Of a stretch of DNA of 64,000 nucleotides, positions 1 to 8,310 are shown one piece after another (the stretch's first letter is position 1; the number at the start of each line of letters is the position of its first letter). Source of the stretch: Streptomyces sp. GESEQ-35 (lineage in GTDB: Bacteria > Actinomycetota > Actinomycetes > Streptomycetales > Streptomycetaceae); contig NZ_JAFFSX010000020.1 in assembly GCF_017948485.1 (NCBI RefSeq), forward strand, positions 62,001 to 126,000, written 5' to 3'. Below the pieces are notes generated by a model that worked only from the letters and a program-made list of their open reading frames with translations, was not told the DNA's origin and searched no databases. The position numbers and the translations under genes are program-made.

Positions 1-384
1 CTGGCACGTGCCCGGTCCGGCAGCGGGCCGACCCTGATCGAGGCGGTGACCTACCGGATCAACGCGCACACCACCGCCGACGACGCCACCCGTTACCGGC
101 CGTCCGCCGAGACCGACGAGTGGATGGCCAAGGATCCGCTGGAGCGTCTGCGCCTGCACCTCACAGCGAGCGGCGAAGTGGACGAGGAGTACTTCGCCGA
201 TATCGAGCGACGAGAACAGGAACTGGCCGTACACCTGAGGGCTGGCTGCCGGTCACTGCCCGCGCCGGACAACGCGTCGCCCTTCGAGAACACCTACACG
301 GACATGCCGGCCGAGCTCAGGCGCCAACTGGCCGAGCACGCGGAGTTCCTCGCCTCCGGCCAGGAGATCGGAGCCACTCGATGA
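1..384 (+). CDS. 2-oxoacid dehydrogenase E1 component, alpha subunit (C-terminal part)
   Basis: The frame is open from the first base, so the gene is cut by the window edge and only the last 127 residues are present. The piece carries the typical E1 alpha end: EAVTYRINAHTTADDATRYR, then a DPLERLRLHL helix. The subunit forms the thiamine-diphosphate site of a pyruvate or branched-chain 2-oxoacid dehydrogenase complex. The stop overlaps the ATG of the E1 beta gene (ATGA), so the two are translationally coupled. Substrate (pyruvate or branched-chain oxoacid) cannot be decided from this fragment. Confidence 0.9.
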   Translation: MARARSGSGPTLIEAVTYRINAHTTADDATRYRPSAETDEWMAKDPLERLRLHLTASGEVDEEYFADIERREQELAVHLRAGCRSLPAPDNASPFENTYTDMPAELRRQLAEHAEFLASGQEIGATR

Positions 385-1349
385 GCATCTCCATGGTCAA
401 GGCCCTCAACAACGGGCTCCGCAAAGCCCTGGCGGACGATCCCAAAGTCCTGCTGATGGGCGAGGACATCGGACGCCTCGGCGGGGTGTTCCGCGTAACC
501 GACGGCTTGCAGAAGGAATTCGGAAGCCTGAGAGTCATCGACACCCCCCTCGGTGAGGCAGGCATCGTCGGCTCCGCCATCGGTCTCGCCCTGCGCGGAT
601 ACCGCCCGGTGTGCGAGATCCAGTTCGACGGCTTCGTCTACCCGGCCGTCAACCAGATCATCAGCCAGCTCGCGAAGCTCCGGCACCGCTCGGGCGGTGT
701 GATCACCCTGCCCGTGGTCATCCGCATCCCGTTCGGCGGCGGCATCGGCTCCATCGAGCACCACTCGGAATCACCCGAGGCCTACTTCGCCCACACCCCC
801 GGACTCAAGGTCGTCACCTGTTCCAACCCGCAGGACGCGTACGACATGATCCGCCAGGCCGTGGACGACGACGATCCGGTGATCTTCCTCGAACCCAAGC
901 GGCACTACTGGACCAAGGGCGAGGTCACCGACGGGACGCCGGCGCCGTTCGCCCGAGCCTGCGTGCTGCGGAGCGGCACCGACGCCACCCTCATCGCGTA
1001 CGGCCCCATGGTGCCGGCAGCTCTCGAAGCAGCCGATGCCGCTGCCGAAGAGGGCCGCAGCGTCGAGGTCATCGACCTGCGCAGCCTGTCACCGCTGGAC
1101 CTGGACACCGTACGGGAGTCGGTCCACCGCACCGGCCGGGCCCTGGTCACCCATGAGGCCTCCCTGTCCCACGGGTTCGGGGCGGAGCTGGCCGCGCGGA
1201 TTCAGCAGGAGGAGTTCCACTTCCTCGAAGCGCCGGTGCTCCGGATCACCGGATATGACACCCCGTACCCGCCGAGCCGTCTTGAGGCGGACTGGCTTCC
1301 GGGGGTCGACCGGATCCTCGACGCCCTTGACCTCAGCATGAGTTACTAG
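381..1349 (+). CDS. 2-oxoacid dehydrogenase E1 component, beta subunit
   Basis: 322 residues, the usual length for an E1 beta chain. The start MSISMVKALNNGLRKALADD, the MGEDIGRLGGVFRVT loop, the DTPLGEAGIVGSAIGLALRG stretch, and the transketolase C-terminal domain (VIDLRSLSPLDLDTV, then THEASLSHGFG) identify the family. It pairs with E1 alpha to decarboxylate a 2-oxoacid and pass the acyl group to the lipoyl domain of E2. It overlaps E1 alpha by 4 bases and is followed after 19 bases by E2, giving an alpha-beta-E2 operon. No E3 gene lies in the window. Confidence 0.93.
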   Translation: MSISMVKALNNGLRKALADDPKVLLMGEDIGRLGGVFRVTDGLQKEFGSLRVIDTPLGEAGIVGSAIGLALRGYRPVCEIQFDGFVYPAVNQIISQLAKLRHRSGGVITLPVVIRIPFGGGIGSIEHHSESPEAYFAHTPGLKVVTCSNPQDAYDMIRQAVDDDDPVIFLEPKRHYWTKGEVTDGTPAPFARACVLRSGTDATLIAYGPMVPAALEAADAAAEEGRSVEVIDLRSLSPLDLDTVRESVHRTGRALVTHEASLSHGFGAELAARIQQEEFHFLEAPVLRITGYDTPYPPSRLEADWLPGVDRILDALDLSMSY

Positions 1350-1368
1350 AGAGGAGGTGCGGGTCACC

Positions 1369-2670
1369 GTGTCGAAAGAGCAAGTTTTCCTGCTGCCCGA
1401 TGTCGGCGAGGGCCTTACCGAGGCCGAGATTCTCCAATGGGCAGTGCGGGTGGGCGACTCCGTGGAGATCAACCAGATCCTCGTCGAGGTGGAAACGGCC
1501 AAGGCCGCCGTCGAACTGCCTTCCCCGTATGCGGGTGTTGTTGGGACGCTGCACGCGCCGGACGGGGAGACCCTGCCCGTGGGCGAACCCCTCATCACCA
1601 TCCTCGGTGACGCCAGCGACACTCCCGATGCCACGGATCCTCCGGCCGCATACACGGACATGGCAACGGCCTCCGACCGGGAGGCGCTGCTGGTGGGGTA
1701 CGGACCGCAGGAGGGCGGTGGTCGCCGCAGACGCCGTCGGCCCGGGGCTCCGCCGTCGCCGACCCCCGTCCAGGCACCGGCCACAGAGCGGACAGCGGCC
1801 AAGCCTCCCGTCCGTAAACTCGCCAAGGACCTGGGCGTCGACATCACGACCGTCACACCCACAGGCCCGGTGGGCACCGTCACCCGCGACGATGTGCGTC
1901 GGGCAGCGGAGGCCGGGCTCGTGGCGGCGGCAGCTCCGAAGCCCAGGACGCCGGAGCCTGCGGCCGAGACCCGCATCCCGATTCGCGGCGTCCGCAAGCA
2001 CACCGCGGCCGCCATGGTCGCTTCCGCGTTCACGGCACCGCACGTCACCGAGTTCATGACGGTCGACATCACCGCGACCATGCGGCTTCGGGACACGGTG
2101 GCCGCCCGCCGCGAGTTCCGTGAACTGCGCGTCACGCCCCTGCTGTTCCTGGCACGGGCACTCCTGCTGGCCTTGCGCAACACCCCCGAAGCGAACGCCA
2201 GTTGGGACGGTTCGACGCAGGAGATCGTGCTCAAGCACTACGTCAACCTGGGCATCGCCGCCGCGACCGGGCGAGGGCTCATCGTCCCCAACATCAAGCA
2301 CGCCGACCGGATGTCGCTGCGTGAACTCGCCGAAGCACTCGCCGCGCTCACCAGCACGGCCCGCGACGGCAGGACAACGCCCCAGTCGATGATGGACGGG
2401 ACCATCACCATCACGAACGTCGGCGTGTTCGGTGTGGACACAGGAACGCCGATCCTGAACCCGGGTGAGGCGGCCATCCTGGCCTTGGGCGCCATCCGCC
2501 GCACCCCCTGGGTCGTGACCGACGCGTCGGGGACCGAGAAGATCGAGCCCCGGTGGGTCACTCAGCTGGCACTGTCCTTCGACCATCGACTCGTGGACGG
2601 CCAACAGGGCTCCCAGCTACTGGCCGACCTGGCCGCCGTCCTGCACGACCCCGGGCTGGCGATGCTCTGA
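1369..2670 (+). CDS. 2-oxoacid dehydrogenase E2, dihydrolipoamide acyltransferase
   Basis: About 433 residues. The order is one N-terminal lipoyl domain (LLPDVGEGLTEAEI, lipoylated lysine in VETAKAAVELPSPYAG), a basic and proline-rich linker, an E3/E1-binding domain (VRKLAKDLGVDITTV) and the acyltransferase domain ending with the catalytic FDHRLVDG (HxxxDG). It moves the acyl group from E1 to CoA. The GTG at 1369 is preferred over the GTG at 1357, because the GAGGAGG ribosome site at 1351-1357 overlaps the earlier codon and is well spaced from the later one. It is the last gene of the E1-E2 operon. Substrate is undecided. Confidence 0.92.
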   Translation: MSKEQVFLLPDVGEGLTEAEILQWAVRVGDSVEINQILVEVETAKAAVELPSPYAGVVGTLHAPDGETLPVGEPLITILGDASDTPDATDPPAAYTDMATASDREALLVGYGPQEGGGRRRRRRPGAPPSPTPVQAPATERTAAKPPVRKLAKDLGVDITTVTPTGPVGTVTRDDVRRAAEAGLVAAAAPKPRTPEPAAETRIPIRGVRKHTAAAMVASAFTAPHVTEFMTVDITATMRLRDTVAARREFRELRVTPLLFLARALLLALRNTPEANASWDGSTQEIVLKHYVNLGIAAATGRGLIVPNIKHADRMSLRELAEALAALTSTARDGRTTPQSMMDGTITITNVGVFGVDTGTPILNPGEAAILALGAIRRTPWVVTDASGTEKIEPRWVTQLALSFDHRLVDGQQGSQLLADLAAVLHDPGLAML

Positions 2671-2676
2671 AGCGGC

Positions 2677-3007
2677 ATGAGTGCGCCGGACGCACAGGCT
2701 GCGTACGACCGCGTGGCACGTGACCTTGTAGCTCCTGCTGATAGAGGCGCAACCACACGAACGCGTCTGCCGACGCCAGTACTTGCTGCACGGCCCGCAG
2801 GCCCAGACGCACCAGTCGCGGTGGGAGGGCAGCGCAGCGAACAGCGCGCCTCCCGGCTGCGGACCGGCAACGCACCCCGCGCCATGGCGACCTGCCGCAA
2901 CCTCGCCGTCGGCGCCCTGCGGCTGAACGGCGTCAAGAACATCGGCGGCGCCCTCCGCCGCAACGCGCGACACCCGCCGACCCCTCGAACTCTTCGGCCT
3001 CGCCTGA
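2677..3007 (+). pseudogene. Transposase remnant, ISAs1/H-repeat-like C-terminus
   Basis: The translated stretch RTGNAPRAMATCRNLAVGAL followed by RLNGVKNIGGALRRNAR matches the conserved C-terminus of ISAs1-type DDE transposases. The expected ending (RPLELFGLA, stop) lies in the next frame near 2985-3007, so there is a frameshift close to the end. Nothing recognisable of the catalytic core precedes it. It is an old, inactive piece immediately downstream of the dehydrogenase operon. Confidence 0.6.
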
Positions 3008-3506
3008 CCACGAAACGGACGCCCGCTGACTACGCCTAAACCCCGGGACACACGGGGCTACGTGTGCACGGGACACGACTACGCCCGATACACCCGCTGA
3101 CCTGACATGCGCATTTGGCTGCCACGGAGCTATATCCAGCGCCGTGGTCGTCGTTCGGGCTCATGCCGGCGCCTCCTCCTTGCCCGTGTCCGGCCCGTCC
3201 GGCATGGCTCAACGGGCGAGCTGACGCGGTCAGTTGACACCGCGTGAGGCCGGACGGGCGGAGCCGTATGACGGCCTCCACTGCGTTGGGCGTCTGCTGG
3301 CGCGCTTGCCGGCCGCCTGTCCCGGGCGTGGCGTGGGTTGTTCAGGGTGAGGAGGCGGGTTACTGAACAACTGGGCGGGCGCTGGAATCGGTGCAGCGGG
3401 GCACCAGCCGGCCGGCTCGGGTCCGGGTGCACCAGGGCGCCCGGGGCTCCGACGGCGCAGGAACTTCCCCGCCGTACCGTTTCCGACCCACCGAAAGGGC
3501 GATGAC
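3008..3506. other. Intergenic region with one inverted repeat
   Basis: No convincing gene is seen. A 9-bp inverted repeat (GTTGTTCAG at 3337-3345, CTGAACAAC at 3363-3371) lies about 135 bp upstream of the small secreted protein gene and could be an operator or part of its leader. Confidence 0.35.
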
Positions 3507-3914
3507 GTGAACCGTAACCGTACGGGCCGACAGACAGCCGCCATTCCTGTGACCACCGCCGGCATGCGCCGACGGGCCGCGACGACTGCCGTGACGCTGA
3601 CCATGGCGGGCACACTCGGGTTCGGCCTGATGACGCCGGTGGCGTCCGCCGCCAACGGGCCCTGCTACGACGGGCGGTGCAAGACCACCGTGTCCGCGCC
3701 CAAGACCATCACGGTCAACAGCCGTACGTTCGGCTTCGGGAAGCTGAAGATCACCAGCATCAGCTCCCGGACCGTGAAGATGTCGGCCGCCGGCGGAAGC
3801 CTCACCGGCAGCACCAGCCCGGGCGGCACCGTCCAGTTCAACAACCTGAAGATCTGGGTGAAGTCGGTCTCCGGCAGCAAGGCCAAGCTCCAGCTCTTCC
3901 CCACGCGGTACTGA
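3507..3914 (+). CDS. Small secreted protein of unknown function
   Basis: 135 residues. A long basic N-region and a hydrophobic core end in PVASAAN, a clear signal peptidase I site near residue 50. The mature part of about 85 residues is rich in Ser, Thr, Lys and Gly, with alternating hydrophobic residues (KITVNSRTFGFGKLKITSI, VQFNNLKIWVKSV) that suggest a small beta-rich fold. Two cysteines (GPCYDGRCK) just after the cleavage site could form a disulfide. GTG 3507 is the start: the nearby ATG at 3502 meets a stop at once, and a GAAAGGG ribosome site is well placed. Function not recognised. Confidence 0.7.
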   Translation: MNRNRTGRQTAAIPVTTAGMRRRAATTAVTLTMAGTLGFGLMTPVASAANGPCYDGRCKTTVSAPKTITVNSRTFGFGKLKITSISSRTVKMSAAGGSLTGSTSPGGTVQFNNLKIWVKSVSGSKAKLQLFPTRY

Positions 3915-3924
3915 GCCTGCCATC

Positions 3925-3957
3925 GAATCCCGGCGCGGTCGTCCCGCGCCGGGATTC
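3925..3957 (+). terminator. Strong hairpin terminator after the small secreted protein
   Basis: A perfect 14-bp stem (GAATCCCGGCGCGG and its complement) with a 5-base loop begins 11 bp after the stop codon. There is no T tract, which is common for actinobacterial terminators. Confidence 0.75.
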
Positions 3958-4343
3958 GCCGTTGCCCGGACGGCCAGGCCTCGCCCTCCCCCGCACTTCG
4001 AGACGTGGAGTAACCGAGCACGAGAGAAACGGCTGCTGTCCTGACGGTCAGGCGTGCGGGCTGTAGAGGCCGTGAGATCGCCGGTGATGACGGGCGCCTC
4101 GTCGGTCATTGCCGCAGCGAGGACGCTTCCCCGTCGGCCGGGCTTCCCGCAGAGTGCCCGTCAGGCGGGGAGCGGTCAGGGACGGCGCACGAGTGTCATC
4201 CCTCTCCGGTCCAGCTCCCCCTCACCCCGCCCCGAGTCCACACCAGCAAGCACCAACGGCCCAGCCCCGCCCAGGAGTCCAGCACTCTTCGGCCGCTTGC
4301 GCCTCATCGTGGCCGAAGCGTTCGTCCCGGACCAGACGGAGCC

Positions 4344-4700
4344 TCAGCGCGTACAGACGTACCGCTCGTCCTGAAACGAAGTGGCGTCGGAGCTGCTGCC
4401 GCCGTTGCGGATGCTCCATACGTTGTCGTCCTGGCTCGGATCGAAGAAGTCGACGTAGACGGAGAGGTTGTTGCGGTAGGACCCGACGTTGGTGATTCCG
4501 AAGTCGAGGAGGTTCCGGCAGTAGCCGTGCCGCTGAGTCATGTAAGCCATGTCGGTAAAGTTGCGGCCCTTGTACAGGCACAGCCATCCGGCACCGCACG
4601 GCTCGGCGGCGGATGCTGTCGGGGCGAGTACAACTCCGCCGGCCGTCATGGCGAGCAGCGTGAGCAACAGGGCTGGAAGTCTCAGCTTCCGAACGGGCAT
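4344..4700 (-). CDS. Secreted peptidase-inhibitor I36-type protein
   Basis: 118 residues with a signal peptide (MPVRKLRLPALLLTLLAMTA...TASAAE). The mature domain, with CGAGWLCLYKGRNFTDMAY, the central RNNLSVYVDFF and four cysteines including the terminal YVCTR, fits the I36 peptidase inhibitor family common in Streptomyces. That family has a small gamma-crystallin-like fold. ATG 4700 has an AAGGAG site directly upstream. Inhibitor activity is a family-based inference; many members are only structural exoproteins. Confidence 0.75.
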   Translation of the reverse strand: MPVRKLRLPALLLTLLAMTAGGVVLAPTASAAEPCGAGWLCLYKGRNFTDMAYMTQRHGYCRNLLDFGITNVGSYRNNLSVYVDFFDPSQDDNVWSIRNGGSSSDATSFQDERYVCTR

Positions 4701-5025
4701 CTCCTTGGTTTGTCCTCGCGCCCTTTTTGCGAGACGGGCTATTGAGGGACTGATCAGAGGAAGCCGGGACGTACCGTGGGCCGGAATGTGTGCCGGGGCA
4801 TCGCGCCGCCCTCGCCGGCGCCGTCCTCGCACCCTCAACGCCCCCTCCCGGGGACACCACGCCCGCGACGCCCGGCCGCGAACAGGCCGCTGCAAGGGCG
4901 CAGGCGGACCGTATGTCCCGGGCCGGGCGCACCCCGTGCACGGGAACCCCGTGGGCCGGCCCGTGCGTTTCCCGCAACACAATGTGCAGCTTGCCCACGC
5001 CATCCACGGAGGAGCCCGATACACC
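4701..5025. other. Divergent intergenic region between inhibitor and monooxygenase genes
   Basis: 325 bp that must hold both promoters. The open frame running into the monooxygenase from 4549 has no protein-like composition before 5026. No clear operator was found. Confidence 0.4.
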
Positions 5026-6192
5026 GTGACCCGCATACTTGTCATCGGCGGCGGGGTCGCCGGTACGACGGCGGCCCTGGCCCTGCACAAGGCCGGCTTC
5101 GACGTCTCCGTCTACGAGGCACACCCCGACTCGGCCGAGGACATCGGCGCCTTCCTCACCCTCGCGAGCAACGGCATGCGAGCCCTCGCGCAGATCGACG
5201 CCTCCAGCGCGGTCACCGGCACCGGCTTCCCGCTGACCTCGATGCGTGTCCTGGACGGTGCGGGCACCGAGGTCGCGCACAGGCCGCTCGGCGAGTCCGA
5301 CAACCCCGTGCTCCGCTACCGGTGCCTGCGTCGCGGCGAACTCAACGCCGCGCTACAGGCCGAAGCCGTCCACCGGGGCATCACCATCCGGCACGGCGCC
5401 CCGCTCGCGTCCGTCCAGCACGGCACCGACCGCGTCACCGCACACTTCACCGACGGCAGCACGACCACGGGCGACCTGCTCATCGGCGCCGACGGCCTGA
5501 ACTCCACCGTCCGCCGGACGATCGCCCCGGCCACACAGCCGCGCTACGCGGGCGAGTACGTGCTCTACGGCTACACCACTCACCTCTCTCTGGCCGAGGA
5601 GGCCGACGACGAACGCATCACCATGGTGCGCGGCAGCGCGGCCGCCTTCGGCTACGCGGTGTCGCCCGGCGGGCGGACGTACTGGTTCGCACGCGTGGCC
5701 GGAAAGCCCCTGGCCACCGATGACATCGCGCACGGCACCCACGGCCAGTGGCGCGACCTGCTGCTGGGGCTACTGCGCGATGACGCCACCCCGGCCGCCG
5801 GCATCGTCGCGGCCACCACCGACGACATCCTCGTCACCAACGCCACCGAGATACCGACGGGAGCACCCTGGCGCTCAGGACGGACGCTGGTCATCGGCGA
5901 CGCCGCCCACGCGGCCTCTCCGGCAACCGGCCAAGGCGCCTCAATGGCCATGGAAGACGCCGTCATTCTTGCCAAAGCCCTGCGCGACACACCCGACACC
6001 GACACCGCACTGACCGTCTACGAGACACTCCGCCGCCCGCGCGCGGAACACAACACCAGCGTCAGCGGCAACATCTCCCGCGGCGTGCACACACCCTCCC
6101 GCACCGGTAGAACGCCCACGCCGCCGACCGGGGATGACGAACTGGCCCGCCTGCTGGAATGGAACCGGCCCATCGCAACGCCCGAGCCGTGA
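5026..6192 (+). CDS. FAD-dependent aromatic-ring-type monooxygenase
   Basis: 388 residues, the usual size for class A flavoprotein hydroxylases. It has the N-terminal Rossmann motif ILVIGGGVAGTTAALALHKAG (GxGxxG), the middle DG motif GDLLIGADGLNSTVR, and the GD motif VIGDAAHAASPATGQGASMA that binds FAD ribose. Such enzymes use NAD(P)H and O2 to hydroxylate aromatic or polyketide-like substrates. The GTG start at 5026 follows a GGAGGAG site and begins exactly at the dinucleotide fold. It stands alone and faces away from the I36 gene; no biosynthetic cluster surrounds it, so the substrate is unknown. Confidence 0.85.
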   Translation: MTRILVIGGGVAGTTAALALHKAGFDVSVYEAHPDSAEDIGAFLTLASNGMRALAQIDASSAVTGTGFPLTSMRVLDGAGTEVAHRPLGESDNPVLRYRCLRRGELNAALQAEAVHRGITIRHGAPLASVQHGTDRVTAHFTDGSTTTGDLLIGADGLNSTVRRTIAPATQPRYAGEYVLYGYTTHLSLAEEADDERITMVRGSAAAFGYAVSPGGRTYWFARVAGKPLATDDIAHGTHGQWRDLLLGLLRDDATPAAGIVAATTDDILVTNATEIPTGAPWRSGRTLVIGDAAHAASPATGQGASMAMEDAVILAKALRDTPDTDTALTVYETLRRPRAEHNTSVSGNISRGVHTPSRTGRTPTPPTGDDELARLLEWNRPIATPEP

Positions 6193-6335
6193 ACGGCAGT
6201 TCCCAGGACAGATTCCTGATCAGACGGTGACCCGGCCGGATGACGAATCACGGACGGCCACCCTGCACCTGTTCGAGGTCTTCGCCGTGTCGCGGGCCGG
6301 TGGAGCCAGGCGTTTCACGCCCACCCAGGGGCACG

Positions 6336-6557
6336 TCATCCGCCCGCGGCGTCCTCGGCCTCCCAGCGCAGAAGGTCGCCCGGCTGGCACTTGAGCACCT
6401 CGCAGAGAGCGGCGAGCGTCGCGAAGCGAACCGCTTTGGCGCGGCCGTTCTTGAGTACGGCCAGGTTGGCGGGCGTGATCCCGACGCGGTCTGCGAGCTC
6501 GCCCACGGACATCTTCCGCCTGGCCAGCATCACGTCGATGTCGACGGCGATCGGCAT
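6336..6557 (-). CDS. Small Xre-family HTH regulator (YozG-like)
   Basis: 73 residues forming a single helix-turn-helix domain (MLARRKMSVGELADRVGITPANLAVLKNG). This is the compact Cro/C1 type that travels with DUF2975 membrane proteins. Its ATG overlaps the TGA of the upstream DUF2975 gene by one base, so the two are coupled. It likely represses its own operon through the inverted repeats upstream of the first gene. Confidence 0.85.
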   Translation of the reverse strand: MPIAVDIDVMLARRKMSVGELADRVGITPANLAVLKNGRAKAVRFATLAALCEVLKCQPGDLLRWEAEDAAGG

Positions 6558-7048
6558 CAGATCACCTCGTCCAACTCAGCCTGCATCTGCGCCGCTTCGA
6601 CGTCGCGCGCGACGGCCTGGGCGAGCAGCATCCGCAGCACGAGCACGATGAGCGCGACCCCCAGGATGGCCATGGCAATCCCGCCCATGATGACGGTGAC
6701 GCCCGGGTCGTCCCGTTGGCCCGGCGCATTGATGACCGTGACCGCGAACCACACGAGGGCAGCCGCCACGATCGCGCCGATCACGCCGTCCACGTACCGA
6801 AAGGCGGCGTGGGAGAACACGGTTCCGCGTCGCACCATCGTCACCAGCCGCCATACGCAGACCAGGGCGACCTGGACCGAGACCAAGCCCAGGATCGTGA
6901 TCACGCGCAGCGGGGTCAGCGGGAGCGACCCGTCCTCCGGATCGCTCCCGCTGGCCAACGCCCACACCATGAATGCCTGTACGAGCACGGTGCCGGCGAG
7001 CACCACCACGAGCACGGCGCGCAGCGCACGCACTGTCAGCTTTCCCAC
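6557..7048 (-). CDS. DUF2975 integral membrane protein
   Basis: 163 residues with four hydrophobic segments (RAVLVVVLAGTVLVQAFMVW; VITILGLVSVQVALVCVW; VIGAIVAAALVWFAV; VIMGGIAMAILGVALIVLVL) and a short charged tail. It matches the DUF2975 family that is paired with a small Xre regulator. The GTG at 7048 is chosen because the GGAGG at about 7056-7060 would overlap the alternative ATG at 7063. It is the first gene of a two-gene operon. Its role is unknown; the pair resembles a membrane-sensor and regulator module. Confidence 0.8.
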   Translation of the reverse strand: MGKLTVRALRAVLVVVLAGTVLVQAFMVWALASGSDPEDGSLPLTPLRVITILGLVSVQVALVCVWRLVTMVRRGTVFSHAAFRYVDGVIGAIVAAALVWFAVTVINAPGQRDDPGVTVIMGGIAMAILGVALIVLVLRMLLAQAVARDVEAAQMQAELDEVI

Positions 7049-7059
7049 AACCCATCCTC

Positions 7060-7097
7060 CCATCGAGTCACGATGGGAATCTATCGATTTTCGATAG
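7060..7097 (-). promoter_or_regulatory. Candidate operator pair for the DUF2975/Xre operon
   Basis: Two inverted repeats sit side by side before the operon: CCATCG-N5-CGATGG (7060-7076) and CTATCGA-TTT-TCGATAG (7081-7097). They share an ATCGA-type half site, overlap the expected promoter and ribosome-site region, and are the obvious target for the Xre protein encoded downstream. Confidence 0.6.
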
Positions 7098-7166
7098 GAG
7101 AAGCAAGGGGTGGGAAGCCCTGACCAACGACGGTCCGCCACCACGGCTGGCTGCCGTAAGCCGTGG

Positions 7167-8054
7167 TCAGCTGGTGGTGGAGGGTTCCGTGGCGTCGGCT
7201 TCTCGGGTGGCGGCCCAGGACGCGAGGAGGCGCAGGCCCTCATCGGAGGGTGAGCCGGGTTCGGCGGTGTAGATGGTGAGGGTGAGGCCGGGTTCGGCGG
7301 CCATCTCCAGGCCCTCGAAGGCGAGGGTGAGTTCGCCGACGGCCTGGTGGTGGAAGCGTTTGGTGCCGGTGCCGTGGTGGCGGACGTTGTGGGCGCCCCA
7401 GCGGGTGCGGAACTCGTCACTGCGGGTGGACAGTTCACCAACGAGGTCGTGGAGTTCCTTGTCGTGGGGATTGCGGCCGGCCTCGGTACGCAGGATGGCG
7501 ACGGTGACGTCGGCGGCCTGGTCCCAGTCGGGGTAGAAGCGGCGGGAGGCAGGGTCGAGGAAGTTGAAGCGGGCGAGGTTCGCCTGGTTGAGGGGCGCGG
7601 CGTAGACGTCGGCGTTGAAGGCGCGGGCGAGCTGGTTGGTGGCGAGGAGGTCCAGGCGGCCGTTGCGGACGAATGCCGGGCCGGCGGTGATGGCGTCCAG
7701 CGTCCATTGCAGGCTGCGGTGGGGCGTCCACTGCCGGGTGGCGCGGCGTCGGGAGCGGGTGAGGGCGTCCGAGCCGTCGGCGGCCTGCGCCAGGTGGAGG
7801 AGGTGGGCGCGTTCGGCGTCGTCGAGCTGGAGGGCGCGGGCGACGGCTTCGAGGACGGCCGGAGAGACGCCGGCGAGGTTGCCGCGTTCGAGCTTGGCGT
7901 AGTACTCGACGCTCATGTCGGCGAGGGCGGCGACCTCGCTCCGGCGCAGGCCGGGCACGCGCCGTCGGCTGCCGGACGGCAGCCCCGCCTGCTCCGGGGT
8001 GATCTTTGCTCGGCGCGAGGTCAGGAACTCGCGGATCTCTTCACGGTTGTCCAC
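7167..8054 (-). CDS. XRE-family regulator with MmyB-like ligand-binding domain
   Basis: 295 residues. The N-terminal HTH (REFLTSRRAKITPEQAGLPS, then VPGLRRSEVAALADMSVEYYAKLERG) is followed by the MmyB-type sensor domain (FVRNGRLDLLATNQLARAF, NLARFNFLDPASRRFYPDW). These proteins commonly control an adjacent oxidoreductase gene. GTG 8054 (VDNREEIREFL) is chosen because upstream codons read back into the operator palindrome. It lies divergent to the zinc alcohol dehydrogenase and is a paralogue of the regulator at 28366. The ligand is unknown. Confidence 0.87.
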   Translation of the reverse strand: MDNREEIREFLTSRRAKITPEQAGLPSGSRRRVPGLRRSEVAALADMSVEYYAKLERGNLAGVSPAVLEAVARALQLDDAERAHLLHLAQAADGSDALTRSRRRATRQWTPHRSLQWTLDAITAGPAFVRNGRLDLLATNQLARAFNADVYAAPLNQANLARFNFLDPASRRFYPDWDQAADVTVAILRTEAGRNPHDKELHDLVGELSTRSDEFRTRWGAHNVRHHGTGTKRFHHQAVGELTLAFEGLEMAAEPGLTLTIYTAEPGSPSDEGLRLLASWAATREADATEPSTTS

Positions 8055-8083
8055 GTCTCGACGGTAAGGCCGAGAGCCCCGAA

Positions 8084-8110
8084 GAGGGGTGTACCGCCGG
8101 TACACCCCTC
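8084..8110. promoter_or_regulatory. Perfect palindromic operator between XRE regulator and alcohol dehydrogenase
   Basis: Twelve-base arms (GAGGGGTGTACC and its exact complement) are separated by GCC. It lies 30 bp upstream of the regulator start in the divergent intergenic region. Similar GGGGTAC...ACCCC elements occur beside the second XRE regulator at 28310-28333 and at 26652-26671. Confidence 0.75.
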
Positions 8111-8310
8111 ACTGGTGCCTCGCTGTCCGCGCGAATAGGCGGTTACCTGGATGAAGAGGCATCCAGGTAGTTGCCCCAGCGGCAGCTCGCGGTATGCCCG
8201 AGCCCGGCCACGGAGGAGCGGAACGCTTCCCCTTCCGGGCAGGCAACGGCATCCGGCGCCATCCGGTACCACCGCGTACCGGGGCGCCTCAGCAAGTAAG
8301 GAATCCCCTC

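Noticed and set aside
1089..2604. Long minus-strand open frames (381 and 423 codons) across the E1 beta and E2 genes
   Set aside because: They are antisense shadows of well-supported dehydrogenase genes in GC-rich DNA. Their residue make-up (Arg/Gly/Ala runs) is not protein-like and no motif is present.
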